Assembly: GCF_037892545.1 (NCBI RefSeq)
Contig: NZ_JBBKBG010000010.1
Span: 4,970-68,969, forward strand
Source: Pseudogracilibacillus sp037892545
GTDB taxonomy: Bacteria > Bacillota > Bacilli > Bacillales > Amphibacillaceae
DNA: 64,000 nt
Direction: 5' to 3'
Part shown: positions 44,848-54,191 of the stretch, one piece after another
Layout of the letters: each line of letters starts with the position of its first letter
Position numbering within the stretch: position 1 is the stretch's first letter
Position numbers and translations under genes: made by a program
Notes under the pieces: model-generated
Told to the model about the DNA's origin: nothing
The model's input: only the letters and a program-made list of their open reading frames with translations
Databases searched by the model: none

Positions 44848-45285
44848 ATGAGCGATTCATCTGTTAAACATAAAAACAAAAAAGAACTTATTCCGAAAAT
44901 GCCAATAGACCCAAGTCATCCTTATGCACATTTTCAAGGTTTTTTAATTTTACCATTTATTGCAGCAGTATTAACATTTCTCGGGTCTATTGTAATGGTT
45001 ACTTTTCAAAATCCAAGTAAATTAGCAGGCTTTGACCTATTTATTTATTGGACCGATTTTGCTTATATCCCATTATTAATTATTACATTTTATGCGTGGA
45101 TGAAGCGAAAGAAATATACGCCATATTTAATGATTTTTTATTTTGTCATTCATGCCATATGGAATTTATCTTATTTAATTGGTGTAGATGGATTTCGTTT
45201 AGATACTTTCAATTTAGCAATGAGTGTCATTTGGGTTATTTATTTTATCCGTTCCGAGCGAGTGAAGAAAGTATTTACAAACTAA
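44848..45285 (+). CDS. DUF2569 membrane protein
   Basis: A 145-residue protein with a charged N-terminus and four helices, matching DUF2569 by the conserved HFQGFLILPFIAAVL opening helix and IYFIRSERVKKVF close to the end. The start at 44848 follows AAAGGAG with 8-base spacing; the frame extends upstream but has no site there. Function unknown. It converges on the large sensor-kinase gene with a shared terminator. Confidence 0.85.
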   Translation: MSDSSVKHKNKKELIPKMPIDPSHPYAHFQGFLILPFIAAVLTFLGSIVMVTFQNPSKLAGFDLFIYWTDFAYIPLLIITFYAWMKRKKYTPYLMIFYFVIHAIWNLSYLIGVDGFRLDTFNLAMSVIWVIYFIRSERVKKVFTN

Positions 45286-45331
45286 AAGGTCGTTTCCCTT
45301 CCATTGAAAAAGGAAGGGAAAACGACCTTTT
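45284..45331. terminator. Shared terminator between DUF2569 and sensor-kinase genes
   Basis: A 19-base imperfect stem (AAAAGGTCGTTTCCCTTCC with its complement, one mismatch) closed by ATTGAAAA. It serves both convergent genes. Confidence 0.88.
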
Positions 45332-48300
45332 ATTGTTGATTCGGTTTCTCTTTTGGTATTTTAAAAGATATTTTTGTACCCTTACCTTTTTCACTTTCAA
45401 TATGGAGCCCTTTTCCATAGGTTCGGAGTAAACGTAGATTTGTATTGTAAATACCTACACCAGATTTACCGACTCTTTCTTGGTTGTGTATCCGATCTAA
45501 AGTATCTTTAGGAATGCCAACTCCATCATCTTCTACGACTATTTCGACCTCTTTTTCACGATTGATCACTTTTATCGTAATCGTCCCACCACTAGAACGA
45601 GTAGTAATACCATGTAAAATTGCATTTTCGACTAATGGTTGAATCGTAATCGCCGGTATTTGGACATTTTTACAATCATCTATTTCCCACACAACTTTCA
45701 CTCGATCACCAAAACGAACTTGTTCAATATATAAATATGCTTCAATTAACTGTAACTCTTGTTTTAAGTCTACAAACTCTTTCATATTTTTAAATTGAAA
45801 CTTACTTCGTAACACATCACTAAATGCTTCAAGTAATTTTTGCATTCGTTTTATATCAATCTCTGATAATGCGAAAATCGAATTAATCGTATTAAAAATA
45901 AAATGTGGCTGTATTTGTGCTTGTAAAAATGCTGCCTCTAAATATAAACTTTCTCGTGCTGCACTTCTTACATCTGTTAATGCTTGTACACGTGCTTTTA
46001 ATTCAATAGCATCAATTGGTTTCGTAATATAATCATTTGCTCCAACATCAAATCCATATTTGACATCACGAATTCGATCACGAGATGTTAATAAAATAAT
46101 TGGTAATTCTGACATCGTAAATCTTTTTCGAATGTTCTTCGTTAATTCAAAACCTGACATATGTGGCATCATAACGTCTGATATAACTAAATCATATTCA
46201 CTCTGTTCAAGCAGTTGCATTACCTCAACGCCAGATAATGCCGTTGTTACATCATATTGTTCATTATGAAGTACCACTTCCATTACACGTAAGTTTATCG
46301 GATCATCATCGACGACAATAACTTTTGGTTGCTCCTTCCTTATTACTGTATGAGCAATTTTCTTCACATCATGTGTTTCTAAAAAAATTCCTTGATCTGC
46401 AAATACTTCTCCATTATGCACATGTGCTCCATTATTTTCCATAAAAGATTTATGCTCATATGTACCTGTTTCATCCCCAATAGGTAATGTAAAGGTAAAG
46501 GTCGTTCCTTCTCCGATAGTTGATTGTACATCAATTTCACCAGACATATGCTCTACTAATTGCTTCGTTATATATAATCCTAGTCCGAGTCCACCAGCCT
46601 CGTTCGCTCGATATGGAATGTTTCCTTGACGATACGGTAAAAATAGGTCAGATAATATTGCTTCATCTATTCCAATTCCTGTGTCTGTAATACTTATATA
46701 AGCTGTCCCATCTTCAACATCCGCATCTATTGTAATCGTTCCTTGTTCCGTAAATTTCACCGCATTATGCACTAAATTGTACATAATTTGTGTTAAACGA
46801 TTTTCATCTGCTAACACATAAGGAAAATCGATACTAATTCGATTTACAATTTCCACATCTTTTTTCACAAGGAAATAAGATGTCATATGGATGACACCTT
46901 CCACCACACCTTGCAAGGAAGTCTTGCGAATGTATAAGGTTGGTTTACGGTCATTTAACAAGGACAATTCTAATAAATCATTTACTAAAATCGACATCCT
47001 TCTGCTAACTGCCAATACTGTTTCTAAATCTTTCTTACTCTCTTCTTCTAAATGTTGATATTCACGTTCTAAAACAGCACTCGACATATTTAAAATACTA
47101 TGAAGTGGATTTTTTATTTCATGTGCTGTATTTGCCAAAAATAAATCTTTTTCTTTGTCTGCTTTTGCCAGTTTCTTCGCTTGTATTTGAAATTTCACGT
47201 TCATATCATAATAATGTTTAAACCAAACAACTGCTAAACAAATAATGGCGATAATTAAATCAAATGGATAATACATTACTTTTATTCCAGATTTCATTAT
47301 ATAACTAAACCATGCAAAATGATTGATCATCGCAATGGATGCTAAAATAAGCCCAAAATGATTGCTGAAAGATAATTTCGAACGAATTAAGCTGATAATC
47401 ACAATAATCATCGATACAAATGCTGCACCCATCGTCACCATCACTGCCGATTCCAAATATTCCATTGGAACAAAAATACTAAGGATCGTTAATATAATCA
47501 GTATGATGGAATATATTGGCACTATTTTCGGATGGATCTGTTGTATATTTCTTTTTAATACTTGAATGATTGCTAAGGAAAGGATGAATAAAATAACCAT
47601 TGTAAATTTATAGGATAAAACATAGTCTATTTTTATTAATTGCATAATTATCTTTTCATCGCCTGAATTTAAACTTAATATGGCAAGCATGAATAAACCT
47701 AATGAACAATAAAGTATTTCCTTTTTTCTTATACCAACAAAATAAATAATTATTGCAAAAAAAGTAAGCAAAATAAAAATTGTTCCAGTAAAAACTTGGA
47801 GCACACTTGATATGTATGTCGTAGATTCTATACTCGATTCATTTCCAAAGTAAACAGAACGAACAATTCCACTTGATCTAGGATCTGTGAAATTAGATAC
47901 TTGTACGAGTACATCAATGATACCATTTTCATCTGGTCGGATAGAATATGTATTATAAGGTACATTAAATGCTTCATACGTTTCCTCTGTATCACTAACT
48001 GTTCCAGAGCTCCCTACCTCATATCCATTTGCAATTACTTTGGAAGCACTACGTACACTAAACATTCGTAAACTATATGATTGCTCTACTTCTGGATCAA
48101 CATGAATCCGTAAATGATAGGTACCATACCCATATGTGCTTTCTTCTTCAAAACCATTGGACCATCCTCCAGGTACTTGTAAAAACACGCGATTTTCTTC
48201 TTCGATAGGTACTTCTTCTAATAATTCATTCGGATAAAAAGCCCATTTTCCTATTAATTGTACTTTATCTTCTAATTTAGGCTTCTCTGTAATAAATACT

Positions 48301-48431
48301 TCTCCATTTTCTACTTCAACTGTCTCTGAATTACTAAAATATTGTAGCCAAATATATCGGAAACTAAATAATACCATTGCGAAAAGAATCATGATGAATA
48401 CATGTTTGATAGTAATTTTCTTTTTTGTCAT
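45330..48431 (-). CDS. Hybrid receptor with HisKA kinase, receiver and LytS-type kinase
   Basis: A 1033-residue signalling protein. In order: an N-terminal anchor, an extracellular 7TMR-DISM jelly-roll sensor (about 40-205), seven helices (about 210-410), a HisKA/HATPase pair (H-box ANTAHEIKNPLHSIL near 440, ATP lid GLGLGLYITKQL near 615), a receiver with phospho-Asp in VISDVMMPHMSG near 747, and a second LytS-type kinase (QIQPHFIFNTINSI near 842) with its own ATPase (VENAILHG and VGIYNTNLRLL). Two kinase classes in one chain imply branched output. No separate response regulator gene is adjacent. It has no downstream operon partner. Confidence 0.9.
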   Translation of the reverse strand: MTKKKITIKHVFIMILFAMVLFSFRYIWLQYFSNSETVEVENGEVFITEKPKLEDKVQLIGKWAFYPNELLEEVPIEEENRVFLQVPGGWSNGFEEESTYGYGTYHLRIHVDPEVEQSYSLRMFSVRSASKVIANGYEVGSSGTVSDTEETYEAFNVPYNTYSIRPDENGIIDVLVQVSNFTDPRSSGIVRSVYFGNESSIESTTYISSVLQVFTGTIFILLTFFAIIIYFVGIRKKEILYCSLGLFMLAILSLNSGDEKIIMQLIKIDYVLSYKFTMVILFILSLAIIQVLKRNIQQIHPKIVPIYSIILIILTILSIFVPMEYLESAVMVTMGAAFVSMIIVIISLIRSKLSFSNHFGLILASIAMINHFAWFSYIMKSGIKVMYYPFDLIIAIICLAVVWFKHYYDMNVKFQIQAKKLAKADKEKDLFLANTAHEIKNPLHSILNMSSAVLEREYQHLEEESKKDLETVLAVSRRMSILVNDLLELSLLNDRKPTLYIRKTSLQGVVEGVIHMTSYFLVKKDVEIVNRISIDFPYVLADENRLTQIMYNLVHNAVKFTEQGTITIDADVEDGTAYISITDTGIGIDEAILSDLFLPYRQGNIPYRANEAGGLGLGLYITKQLVEHMSGEIDVQSTIGEGTTFTFTLPIGDETGTYEHKSFMENNGAHVHNGEVFADQGIFLETHDVKKIAHTVIRKEQPKVIVVDDDPINLRVMEVVLHNEQYDVTTALSGVEVMQLLEQSEYDLVISDVMMPHMSGFELTKNIRKRFTMSELPIILLTSRDRIRDVKYGFDVGANDYITKPIDAIELKARVQALTDVRSAARESLYLEAAFLQAQIQPHFIFNTINSIFALSEIDIKRMQKLLEAFSDVLRSKFQFKNMKEFVDLKQELQLIEAYLYIEQVRFGDRVKVVWEIDDCKNVQIPAITIQPLVENAILHGITTRSSGGTITIKVINREKEVEIVVEDDGVGIPKDTLDRIHNQERVGKSGVGIYNTNLRLLRTYGKGLHIESEKGKGTKISFKIPKEKPNQQ

Positions 48432-48452
48432 ATTCGTCCCCTTTATGCTTTT

Positions 48453-49385
48453 CTAAGGTAAATAATGGTGTAATGAAAATAAATCCACATTTCCGCCTGA
48501 AATAATTGGTACAATACGTTTTCCGGTTACATTTAGTTTTTTGCTAAGACAAGCAGCGGTCGTAACAGCTCCTGATGGTTCTACAACTTGCTTCATTCTT
48601 TCATATATAAACATCATCGCAGCTTTTATTTCTTCCTCTGTCACTAATACGACATCATCTACATATTGTTGGACGATTGGGAACGTCATTTCACCAGGAA
48701 TGCTCGTTCTTAATCCATCTGCAATCGTTTTTGTTTGTCCAATATGTACTCTTTTTCCTTGTTCATAGGATTGATACGTATCATCTGCAATGGCTGGTTC
48801 ACATGCAATGACTTTTATCGCTGGATTTGTCTGTTTAATCGCTAATAATACACCGGATAAAAGTCCTCCCCCACCAACAGGTACTAAAACGAAGTCAATA
48901 TCCTTTACTTGATGTAAAAGTTCTAACCCAACTGTTCCTTGACCCGCGATAATAAGTGGATCATCATACGGTGGGATAAACGTACCTTCTAACGTTTGTG
49001 CATAATTGATTCGTTCTTCTGATGTATATCCATGTTGAATGATGTTCGCTCCATATGATTCGATCGCATTTATTTTCGGTAATGCTGCATCCTCTGGGAC
49101 GACAATCGTCGCTTGAAGACCGAATGCTTTTGCTGCAAAAGCAACGGCTTGTCCATGGTTGCCAGATGATGCAGCGATGATTGCCGTTTCACCTTTATCC
49201 GCAACATCCGAAACTTTATTCATTGCCCCACGAATTTTGAAAGAACCTGTCGTTTGTAAATGTTCTGCTTTCAGAAATATATCATTGTCACATCTTTCTG
49301 ATAATTGACTTGATGTAAGAATCGGTGTTTCTTTTACTATCGGTCGTATTTTTTTACTAGCCTTTTGAATTGCATCTATCGACAT
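48453..49385 (-). CDS. PLP-dependent threonine/serine dehydratase
   Basis: A 310-residue fold-type II PLP enzyme. The PLP lysine is in TTGSFKIRGA near 49, the substrate loop is SSGNHGQAVAF near 74 and the phosphate cup is VGGGGLLSG near 173. It lacks the C-terminal regulatory domain of biosynthetic IlvA, so it fits the catabolic threonine dehydratase or serine racemase group. Its ATG overlaps the stop of pgeF (TAATG), with AGGAGG upstream, so the two form an operon. Confidence 0.9.
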   Translation of the reverse strand: MSIDAIQKASKKIRPIVKETPILTSSQLSERCDNDIFLKAEHLQTTGSFKIRGAMNKVSDVADKGETAIIAASSGNHGQAVAFAAKAFGLQATIVVPEDAALPKINAIESYGANIIQHGYTSEERINYAQTLEGTFIPPYDDPLIIAGQGTVGLELLHQVKDIDFVLVPVGGGGLLSGVLLAIKQTNPAIKVIACEPAIADDTYQSYEQGKRVHIGQTKTIADGLRTSIPGEMTFPIVQQYVDDVVLVTEEEIKAAMMFIYERMKQVVEPSGAVTTAACLSKKLNVTGKRIVPIISGGNVDLFSLHHYLP

Positions 49386-50140
49386 TATTTTGACCTCCTA
49401 ATGAACGCCATATGACGCCCTTTTTCTTTGTCACGACGATGTGAAAAACCTGCTTCATGTTTAAAGGTACATGTATCATCGACCATGATTTGATGCTGTT
49501 TTATTCCGATTAATTGTAATTGCTTTATAATCGTTTGTTGATTATCAATGAAATATTTATTCTTTTCTTGATGAAAATATATCCATTCCTCTGCATAACC
49601 AAGTTCACGGAATTGAGATGCAACATCCTCATCTACTTCAAATTTTTCTTGGCAAATAGCAGGTCCAATTATAATTCGAAACCCGTTTACTGAACAATTT
49701 TCTTGCTCGATTAAATGCTGAAATAATTTTTTTGCAATTTCTTGAATCGTACCACGCCATCCAGAATGAATCGCACCGATTACATTTGCTGTTTCATGAT
49801 AAAATAAAACCGGTACACAATCTGCTGAAAAACTACATAAAACAATATTTGGTTCAAATGTATACAATGCATCCGTATTAGCAATGGCATCGTCTAACGT
49901 CATCGCCCCACGACCTTTATCATCTTCCGTTACTTTATAAAAATTAGCACTATGTGTTTGTGTCGGAAACACGAAATCATCGATGGAAGCACCAATTTCT
50001 GTTGCGAGTCGTTTTCTATTTTGGATAATATTTGCTTCATTATTGCATGAATGAAGTGCCATATTATTATCCTCTAATTTCGTATGATCTTTCATCGTCA
50101 TACATGCGAGAATATGATCATTGTTTATAAATGTTTTCAT
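49385..50140 (-). CDS. pgeF: YfiH/PgeF laccase-domain protein
   Basis: A 251-residue member of the YfiH/PgeF family, which removes misincorporated L-serine from UDP-MurNAc precursors and has been described as a polyphenol or purine nucleoside enzyme. The metal ligands are visible: His in PTQTHSANF near 63, Cys in SADCVPVLF near 106 and His in GAIHSGWRGT near 123. A GGTGGTGAAG site precedes the ATG. It is coupled with the serine/threonine dehydratase gene downstream, which fits a role in serine handling. Confidence 0.9.
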   Translation of the reverse strand: MKTFINNDHILACMTMKDHTKLEDNNMALHSCNNEANIIQNRKRLATEIGASIDDFVFPTQTHSANFYKVTEDDKGRGAMTLDDAIANTDALYTFEPNIVLCSFSADCVPVLFYHETANVIGAIHSGWRGTIQEIAKKLFQHLIEQENCSVNGFRIIIGPAICQEKFEVDEDVASQFRELGYAEEWIYFHQEKNKYFIDNQQTIIKQLQLIGIKQHQIMVDDTCTFKHEAGFSHRRDKEKGRHMAFIRRSK

Positions 50141-50476
50141 CTAACTTCACCACCTACATTATTATAACATGTTCTATTCATCGCTTGGACGTTTTAAAAG
50201 AACATTTTTTTGGGGTAGTAAGAAACAATAACAATTCAAATGTGTCAACGGTACAGACAGAATAACCGACTTTGCATCGTCAGACTAAGAATACCTGAAA
50301 AAATATAAAATCACTACACTTCAATAATTTTCAAGTTGATATCAAATATGCAGATTGTAAAGAATATGAAGAAGAAAAATAAAAGTAGTGAAAAGTTTTT
50401 CCCTTCTCACTACTTTTTTCATGTAAATAATGCTATTATTTGAGTAGTCAATTCATTTATTGAAAGAAGTGTAATA
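50141..50476. other. Intergenic region with a possible gene remnant
   Basis: A 336-base stretch with no complete gene. A short frame near 50310-50380 ends in NNFQVDIKYADCKEYEEEK and a stop, which looks like the tail of a lost gene but has no start. The region then carries a terminator and the promoter of the next gene. Confidence 0.4.
50380..50419. terminator. Hairpin terminator
   Basis: AAAAGTAGTGA at 50381-50391 and TCACTACTTTT at 50406-50416 form a stem with a T-run. There is no complete gene directly upstream of it on the plus strand. Confidence 0.75.
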
Positions 50477-50944
50477 ATGAGTATGTGGTTTTTTGTAAAC
50501 GCATTCGTATTTTTATTTGCGTTATGGAAAGTTCTTTCAAGTTCATTAGGAATACATATTATTTTAGGCGGCATTGGAGCAACTTTTATTCTATATAATT
50601 GGACAAGGCATGCAGTATTTTCAACCATTCGTTCAAATATTAGTAGAAAGCGAAAAATTAAGTTTGCCAAACTTTCAAAAAAAGTATTACCATTTCATAA
50701 ATATACTGGTACTGTTGCACTTATGTTTATCCTAGGACATGCAGGTGTCGTACTTTATTATTTTGGGTGGCAAGGCACTAATGTAAAAATGCTTTCAGGA
50801 TTACTTACATTAATCATTTTAATTGCGATGGTTTTTGTCGGATGGTTACGTTTCATCCGAACGACCTATCGCCGACGGATGATTCATTTATATTTAGGAT
50901 ATTGTTTGTTTTTTTCTGTCGTCACTCATTTACTTTGTATATAG
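50477..50944 (+). CDS. Polytopic membrane protein, ferric-reductase/heme-like
   Basis: A 155-residue protein with four or five helices. Paired histidines occur in the helices (GIHIILG near 26, WTRHAVF near 43, PFHKYTGTVALMFILGHAG near 72 and MIHLYLGYCLFFSVVTHLL near 134), with the roughly 14-residue spacing of di-heme membrane cytochromes such as ferric reductases. No flavin domain is present. The ribosome site is weak (GAAAGAAG). A second small membrane gene follows closely, so the two may work together. Confidence 0.7.
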   Translation: MSMWFFVNAFVFLFALWKVLSSSLGIHIILGGIGATFILYNWTRHAVFSTIRSNISRKRKIKFAKLSKKVLPFHKYTGTVALMFILGHAGVVLYYFGWQGTNVKMLSGLLTLIILIAMVFVGWLRFIRTTYRRRMIHLYLGYCLFFSVVTHLLCI

Positions 50945-50959
50945 TAGGAGGAGAGAGTA

Positions 50960-51121
50960 ATTTTATCAACTACCGTTATTGCTGTTTTAATTTTTGCTGT
51001 GTTATTGTTTGTCATTGGTCACTTTACAAAAATGAAATTATTAAAGTTCATTTCTTTTATCGGCATCGTTCTCAGTGCTTGGATGGTTATCGCGGAAGTA
51101 ATGACAGGAACAACCTTTTGA
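50960..51121 (+). CDS. Small two-helix membrane protein with a possible ATT start
   Basis: A 53-residue frame with helices at about 5-22 and 28-48 (LSTTVIAVLIFAVLLFVIG, then FISFIGIVLSAWMVIAEVM), ending at 51121. It has no ATG, GTG or TTG at its front, but an ideal AGGAGG at 50946-50951 sits 8 bases before an ATT codon at 50960. Rare ATT initiation is known (for example in infC). It begins 16 bases after the previous gene's stop and is followed by a strong terminator. A rival start is the internal ATG near 51036, which would remove the first helix. Confidence 0.55.
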   Translation: MLSTTVIAVLIFAVLLFVIGHFTKMKLLKFISFIGIVLSAWMVIAEVMTGTTF

Positions 51122-51141
51122 TGACAAATGAATGTATCCTG

Positions 51142-51212
51142 TAATGAATGTCGCCACTTGTACATCTTTTAGTTGGTTCTGTATTGTACAAGGAATGCGA
51201 CATTCATTTTTC
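51142..51212. terminator. Long-arm terminator between convergent genes
   Basis: AATGAATGTCGC at 51143-51154 pairs with GCGACATTCATT at 51197-51208, followed by T residues. TTGTACA and TGTACAA extend the stem. Confidence 0.85.
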
Positions 51213-51249
51213 GCAATTTTATTCTACCACGATGTTTCCTCCATATGTC

Positions 51250-52212
51250 TTATATCGTTTCTTTTCCTGCTTTCGTTCTCTCCACAAATCTCAAGAAGTT
51301 TTTTGATGCAAATTTTTCTATTTGAGTCTCCGTAAAATAATTACCCAATTCCTCTAGTAAGCAAGGATACATTCCTACATTTGCTACTCCTTTTACGACT
51401 AAATCTATCCCATCAAAGTCCGACCCAAAACCAACAAAGTCTTCTCCACCAATTTCACAAATATGTGCAAGATGACGAACAATATCTTCTATCGTGGCCC
51501 GTCTTTTTTCATTTGATAAAAATGGAGGATAAAAATTAATATGTATCATACCCTTTTTTTGAAATAACCTTTGCAATGTGTAGTCACTTATATTTCTCGG
51601 ATGATCACATACGGCTCGACAATTGGAATGGCTTGCAATAGGATATGTTGCAAGTTCAATCATTTCCATTGTTGCTTTGTCACTTGCATGTGAAATATCT
51701 GTTAGCAATGTATGTTCATTGAAATAATGAATGACTTCTCTTCCTAACGCTGTCAGTCCTGCACCTCTTTTTTCTAAACTTCCATCTGCAAATAAATTTG
51801 CTTCATTCCATGTTAATCCAAACGATAACAGACCGAGTTGTCGTAAGAAACGCAACCTCGTCATATCATTTCCAATGATGTCCAGTCCTTCTACTGCTAA
51901 TATTGCTCCTATTTCTCCATCTTTAAGCATGTCAATCTCTGCCCAATTTTTTATATGAATGATCGATGGATTCGGTTCGATGACGTGGCGATGAAATAAT
52001 TCTACTTGAGCAAGCGCTGTTTGCCATTTCAATTCTATCGGTATATCAGGTTCAACAAATATTGCAAAAAATTGCAGTTTTATCTTTCCTTTTCGTAATC
52101 TTTCTTCGTTGACTTGTAGTAATGGATAATGTTGAAATGAAAATGTTCGATTTTCTCGTTCAAATTTTTGCATCTTCCAAAGAGCGTCACAATGTGTGTC
52201 CACGATTTTCAT
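51250..52212 (-). CDS. Membrane-dipeptidase-like metallopeptidase (family M19)
   Basis: A 320-residue zinc dipeptidase of the renal dipeptidase family. Metal and catalytic residues are visible: VDTHCD near residue 5, AVEGLD near 110, TDISHASD near 177, ASHSNCRAV near 200 and GFGSDFDGID near 274. It may hydrolyse dipeptides or cyclic dipeptides. An AAAGGAA site precedes the ATG. It overlaps the end of the upstream C26 gene by 26 bases, so they share a transcript. Confidence 0.92.
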   Translation of the reverse strand: MKIVDTHCDALWKMQKFERENRTFSFQHYPLLQVNEERLRKGKIKLQFFAIFVEPDIPIELKWQTALAQVELFHRHVIEPNPSIIHIKNWAEIDMLKDGEIGAILAVEGLDIIGNDMTRLRFLRQLGLLSFGLTWNEANLFADGSLEKRGAGLTALGREVIHYFNEHTLLTDISHASDKATMEMIELATYPIASHSNCRAVCDHPRNISDYTLQRLFQKKGMIHINFYPPFLSNEKRRATIEDIVRHLAHICEIGGEDFVGFGSDFDGIDLVVKGVANVGMYPCLLEELGNYFTETQIEKFASKNFLRFVERTKAGKETI

Positions 52213-52924
52213 TCAATCGCTTCCTTTCTTCGCATTTTTTTATAAATGTTTTATATAATGTTCTTGTACCGATATCTGTATCATATAAATATTCTGGATG
52301 CCACTGAACTCCGACGACGAAAGTATGTGCTGTGCTTTCAATTGCTTCTTTAATACCATCAGATGCTGTTGCAGAAACAATCATCGGTTGTTTCACCTGT
52401 CGATTTGCTTGATGATGAAAACTATTTACTTTCATTCGTTTTTTTTGCATCACTTCATATAATATGGTTCCTTCTTTTATAGTAATAAAATGGGATTGAT
52501 GGCTACGATTTGCATGCTGTTCATGTTGTAATAACTGTTTGTCCATTTGACCATATATATGTTGATACATATCTCCTCCTGTTGCGATATTTAATATTTG
52601 TGCGCCTCGACAAATAGCAAAAATCGGTTTATTTTGTTGTAACATTTTTTGGATCAATTTTTGTTCGAACATATCTCGTTTACGTAGGATAAATCGTAAT
52701 CCTTCCATCGGTTCTTCATTAAAAAACGTTGGGTCAATATCATCCCCACCTGTTACATATAAACCATCTAATTTCATAACGATACTGTCGATTGTTTTTT
52801 CTTTTTCAACATATGGCAATATAAATGGAATGGCATGTAAATCTTCTATGATATCACTATGAATTTGCGTTACATTATATTGATCACCTTTCATGTTCGG
52901 GGTAATCCCGATTAATATGTGCAT
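52187..52924 (-). CDS. Class I glutamine amidotransferase-like hydrolase (C26, PuuD-type)
   Basis: A 245-residue gamma-glutamyl hydrolase-type enzyme. The nucleophile is the Cys in FAICRGAQILN near residue 105 and the histidine and glutamate lie in VGVQWHPEYLY near 213; TGGDDIDP is near 59. Relatives split gamma-glutamyl-GABA in putrescine breakdown or other gamma-glutamyl amides. The M19 dipeptidase gene overlaps its end, suggesting they act on related gamma-glutamyl or peptide substrates. The exact substrate cannot be given. Confidence 0.88.
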   Translation of the reverse strand: MHILIGITPNMKGDQYNVTQIHSDIIEDLHAIPFILPYVEKEKTIDSIVMKLDGLYVTGGDDIDPTFFNEEPMEGLRFILRKRDMFEQKLIQKMLQQNKPIFAICRGAQILNIATGGDMYQHIYGQMDKQLLQHEQHANRSHQSHFITIKEGTILYEVMQKKRMKVNSFHHQANRQVKQPMIVSATASDGIKEAIESTAHTFVVGVQWHPEYLYDTDIGTRTLYKTFIKKCEERKRLNENRGHTL

Positions 52925-53133
52925 ATATTTTCACCTCTATTTTGATATATGCGATATCAAGCAAAAAATGACTAAAGATTATTTCTACCAGGGTTTATTT
53001 TGAATGTTTATAGATTTATATTTTATATGTTAAACTAACTATGAAGCTTATAGAAAGATCGCATTATGAAGTACTAGATACCGTTTTAAGTGATGTTACC
53101 TATTAGTTCGAATAGATTTTTGGAGGGGCTATG

Positions 53134-54093
53134 ATGAAAGCAATCTTGATTGGTATATTAGGTGCTCTATTTTTTTCCGTGACATTTATTTTAAACCGTT
53201 CGATGGAACTAGACGGTGGTAGCTGGGTATGGAGCGCCTCTCTTCGTTTTATTTTTATGTTACTAATTCTACTTCTTATTGTAGGTTGGCGTAGAGATAT
53301 ACAACCAGTATGGACCCATCTGAAACACCAACATCCTGCCGCTTGGCTCGTTTGGAGCACGGTCGGTTTTGGACTATTCTATGCTCCAATGACTTTTGCT
53401 ACTATTTATGGACCGGGATGGCTTGTTGCTGCAACGTTTCAATTAACTATTATAGCGGGATCATTACTCGTACCACTTTTGAATAAAGGTAGTCGCATAC
53501 CGATTCAAGCTATATTTATTTCACTCATTATTTTAGCTGGAGTATGTATCATCCAATTTGAACATGCAACAACTGTTTCACTAGTAAGTGTCATTCTCAC
53601 CGTCATTCCACTCATCATTTCAGCGTTTGCTTATCCTCTTGGCAATCGAAAAATGATGCAGTTAGTTGGAAAAGATTTAGACACATTTCAACGAATTCTT
53701 GGCATGACGATCGCCTCAATGCCATTTTGGGTGATTTTATCTATCTATGGTGCATTTGCACATGGTATGCCAGGAGGAAGTCAAATACTACAAACATTTA
53801 TTGTCGCTATTTCATCTGGCATTATTGCCACGGCCTTATTTTTTTATGCGACAGAACTTGTTCATGGTGATGACCATAAACTTGCAGGAGTTGAAGCGAC
53901 ACAATCTGGGGAGGTAATATTTGCTTTGCTCGGGGAAATACTATTTTTAAGCGCACCACTGCCAAGTTTCATCTCTATTATTGGAATATTACTTGTTATT
54001 TTTGGTATGATTTTGCACAGTGTTGTGTCTGCCCTTGGATCAAGAAGAAAACGGCATATGTATGAACATAGGGATAGCCCACCAGCGCTTTAA
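53134..54093 (+). CDS. EmrE-family (DMT) multidrug efflux-like transporter
   Basis: A 319-residue protein with ten helices in two repeats, matching the multidrug resistance efflux transporter family (EmrE-type within the DMT superfamily). Visible features are FFSVTFILNRSMEL near 14 and GVEATQSGEVIFALLGEI near 250. It would export a cationic or hydrophobic compound in exchange for protons. A GGAGGGGC site precedes two adjacent ATG codons (53131 or 53134). It stands alone, divergent from the C26 gene. Confidence 0.85.
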   Translation: MKAILIGILGALFFSVTFILNRSMELDGGSWVWSASLRFIFMLLILLLIVGWRRDIQPVWTHLKHQHPAAWLVWSTVGFGLFYAPMTFATIYGPGWLVAATFQLTIIAGSLLVPLLNKGSRIPIQAIFISLIILAGVCIIQFEHATTVSLVSVILTVIPLIISAFAYPLGNRKMMQLVGKDLDTFQRILGMTIASMPFWVILSIYGAFAHGMPGGSQILQTFIVAISSGIIATALFFYATELVHGDDHKLAGVEATQSGEVIFALLGEILFLSAPLPSFISIIGILLVIFGMILHSVVSALGSRRKRHMYEHRDSPPAL

Positions 54094-54126
54094 AAAATTT
54101 ATGTCGCATTTCATATAGTATATAAA

Positions 54127-54166
54127 GCACCCCACTAATTAGAGTGTAGTCTAACTTGTGGGGTGC
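54127..54166. terminator. Hairpin between exporter and aminopeptidase genes
   Basis: GCACCCCAC at 54127-54135 pairs with GTGGGGTGC at 54158-54166. There is no clear T-run, so it is a weak or bidirectional terminator at best. Confidence 0.5.
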
Positions 54167-54191
54167 ATATTACGAATGATGTGTCTTTTTA

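Noticed and set aside
50310..50380. Short frame ending NNFQVDIKYADCKEYEEEK as a gene
   Set aside because: It has a stop codon just upstream and no start or ribosome site, so at most it is the tail of a lost gene.
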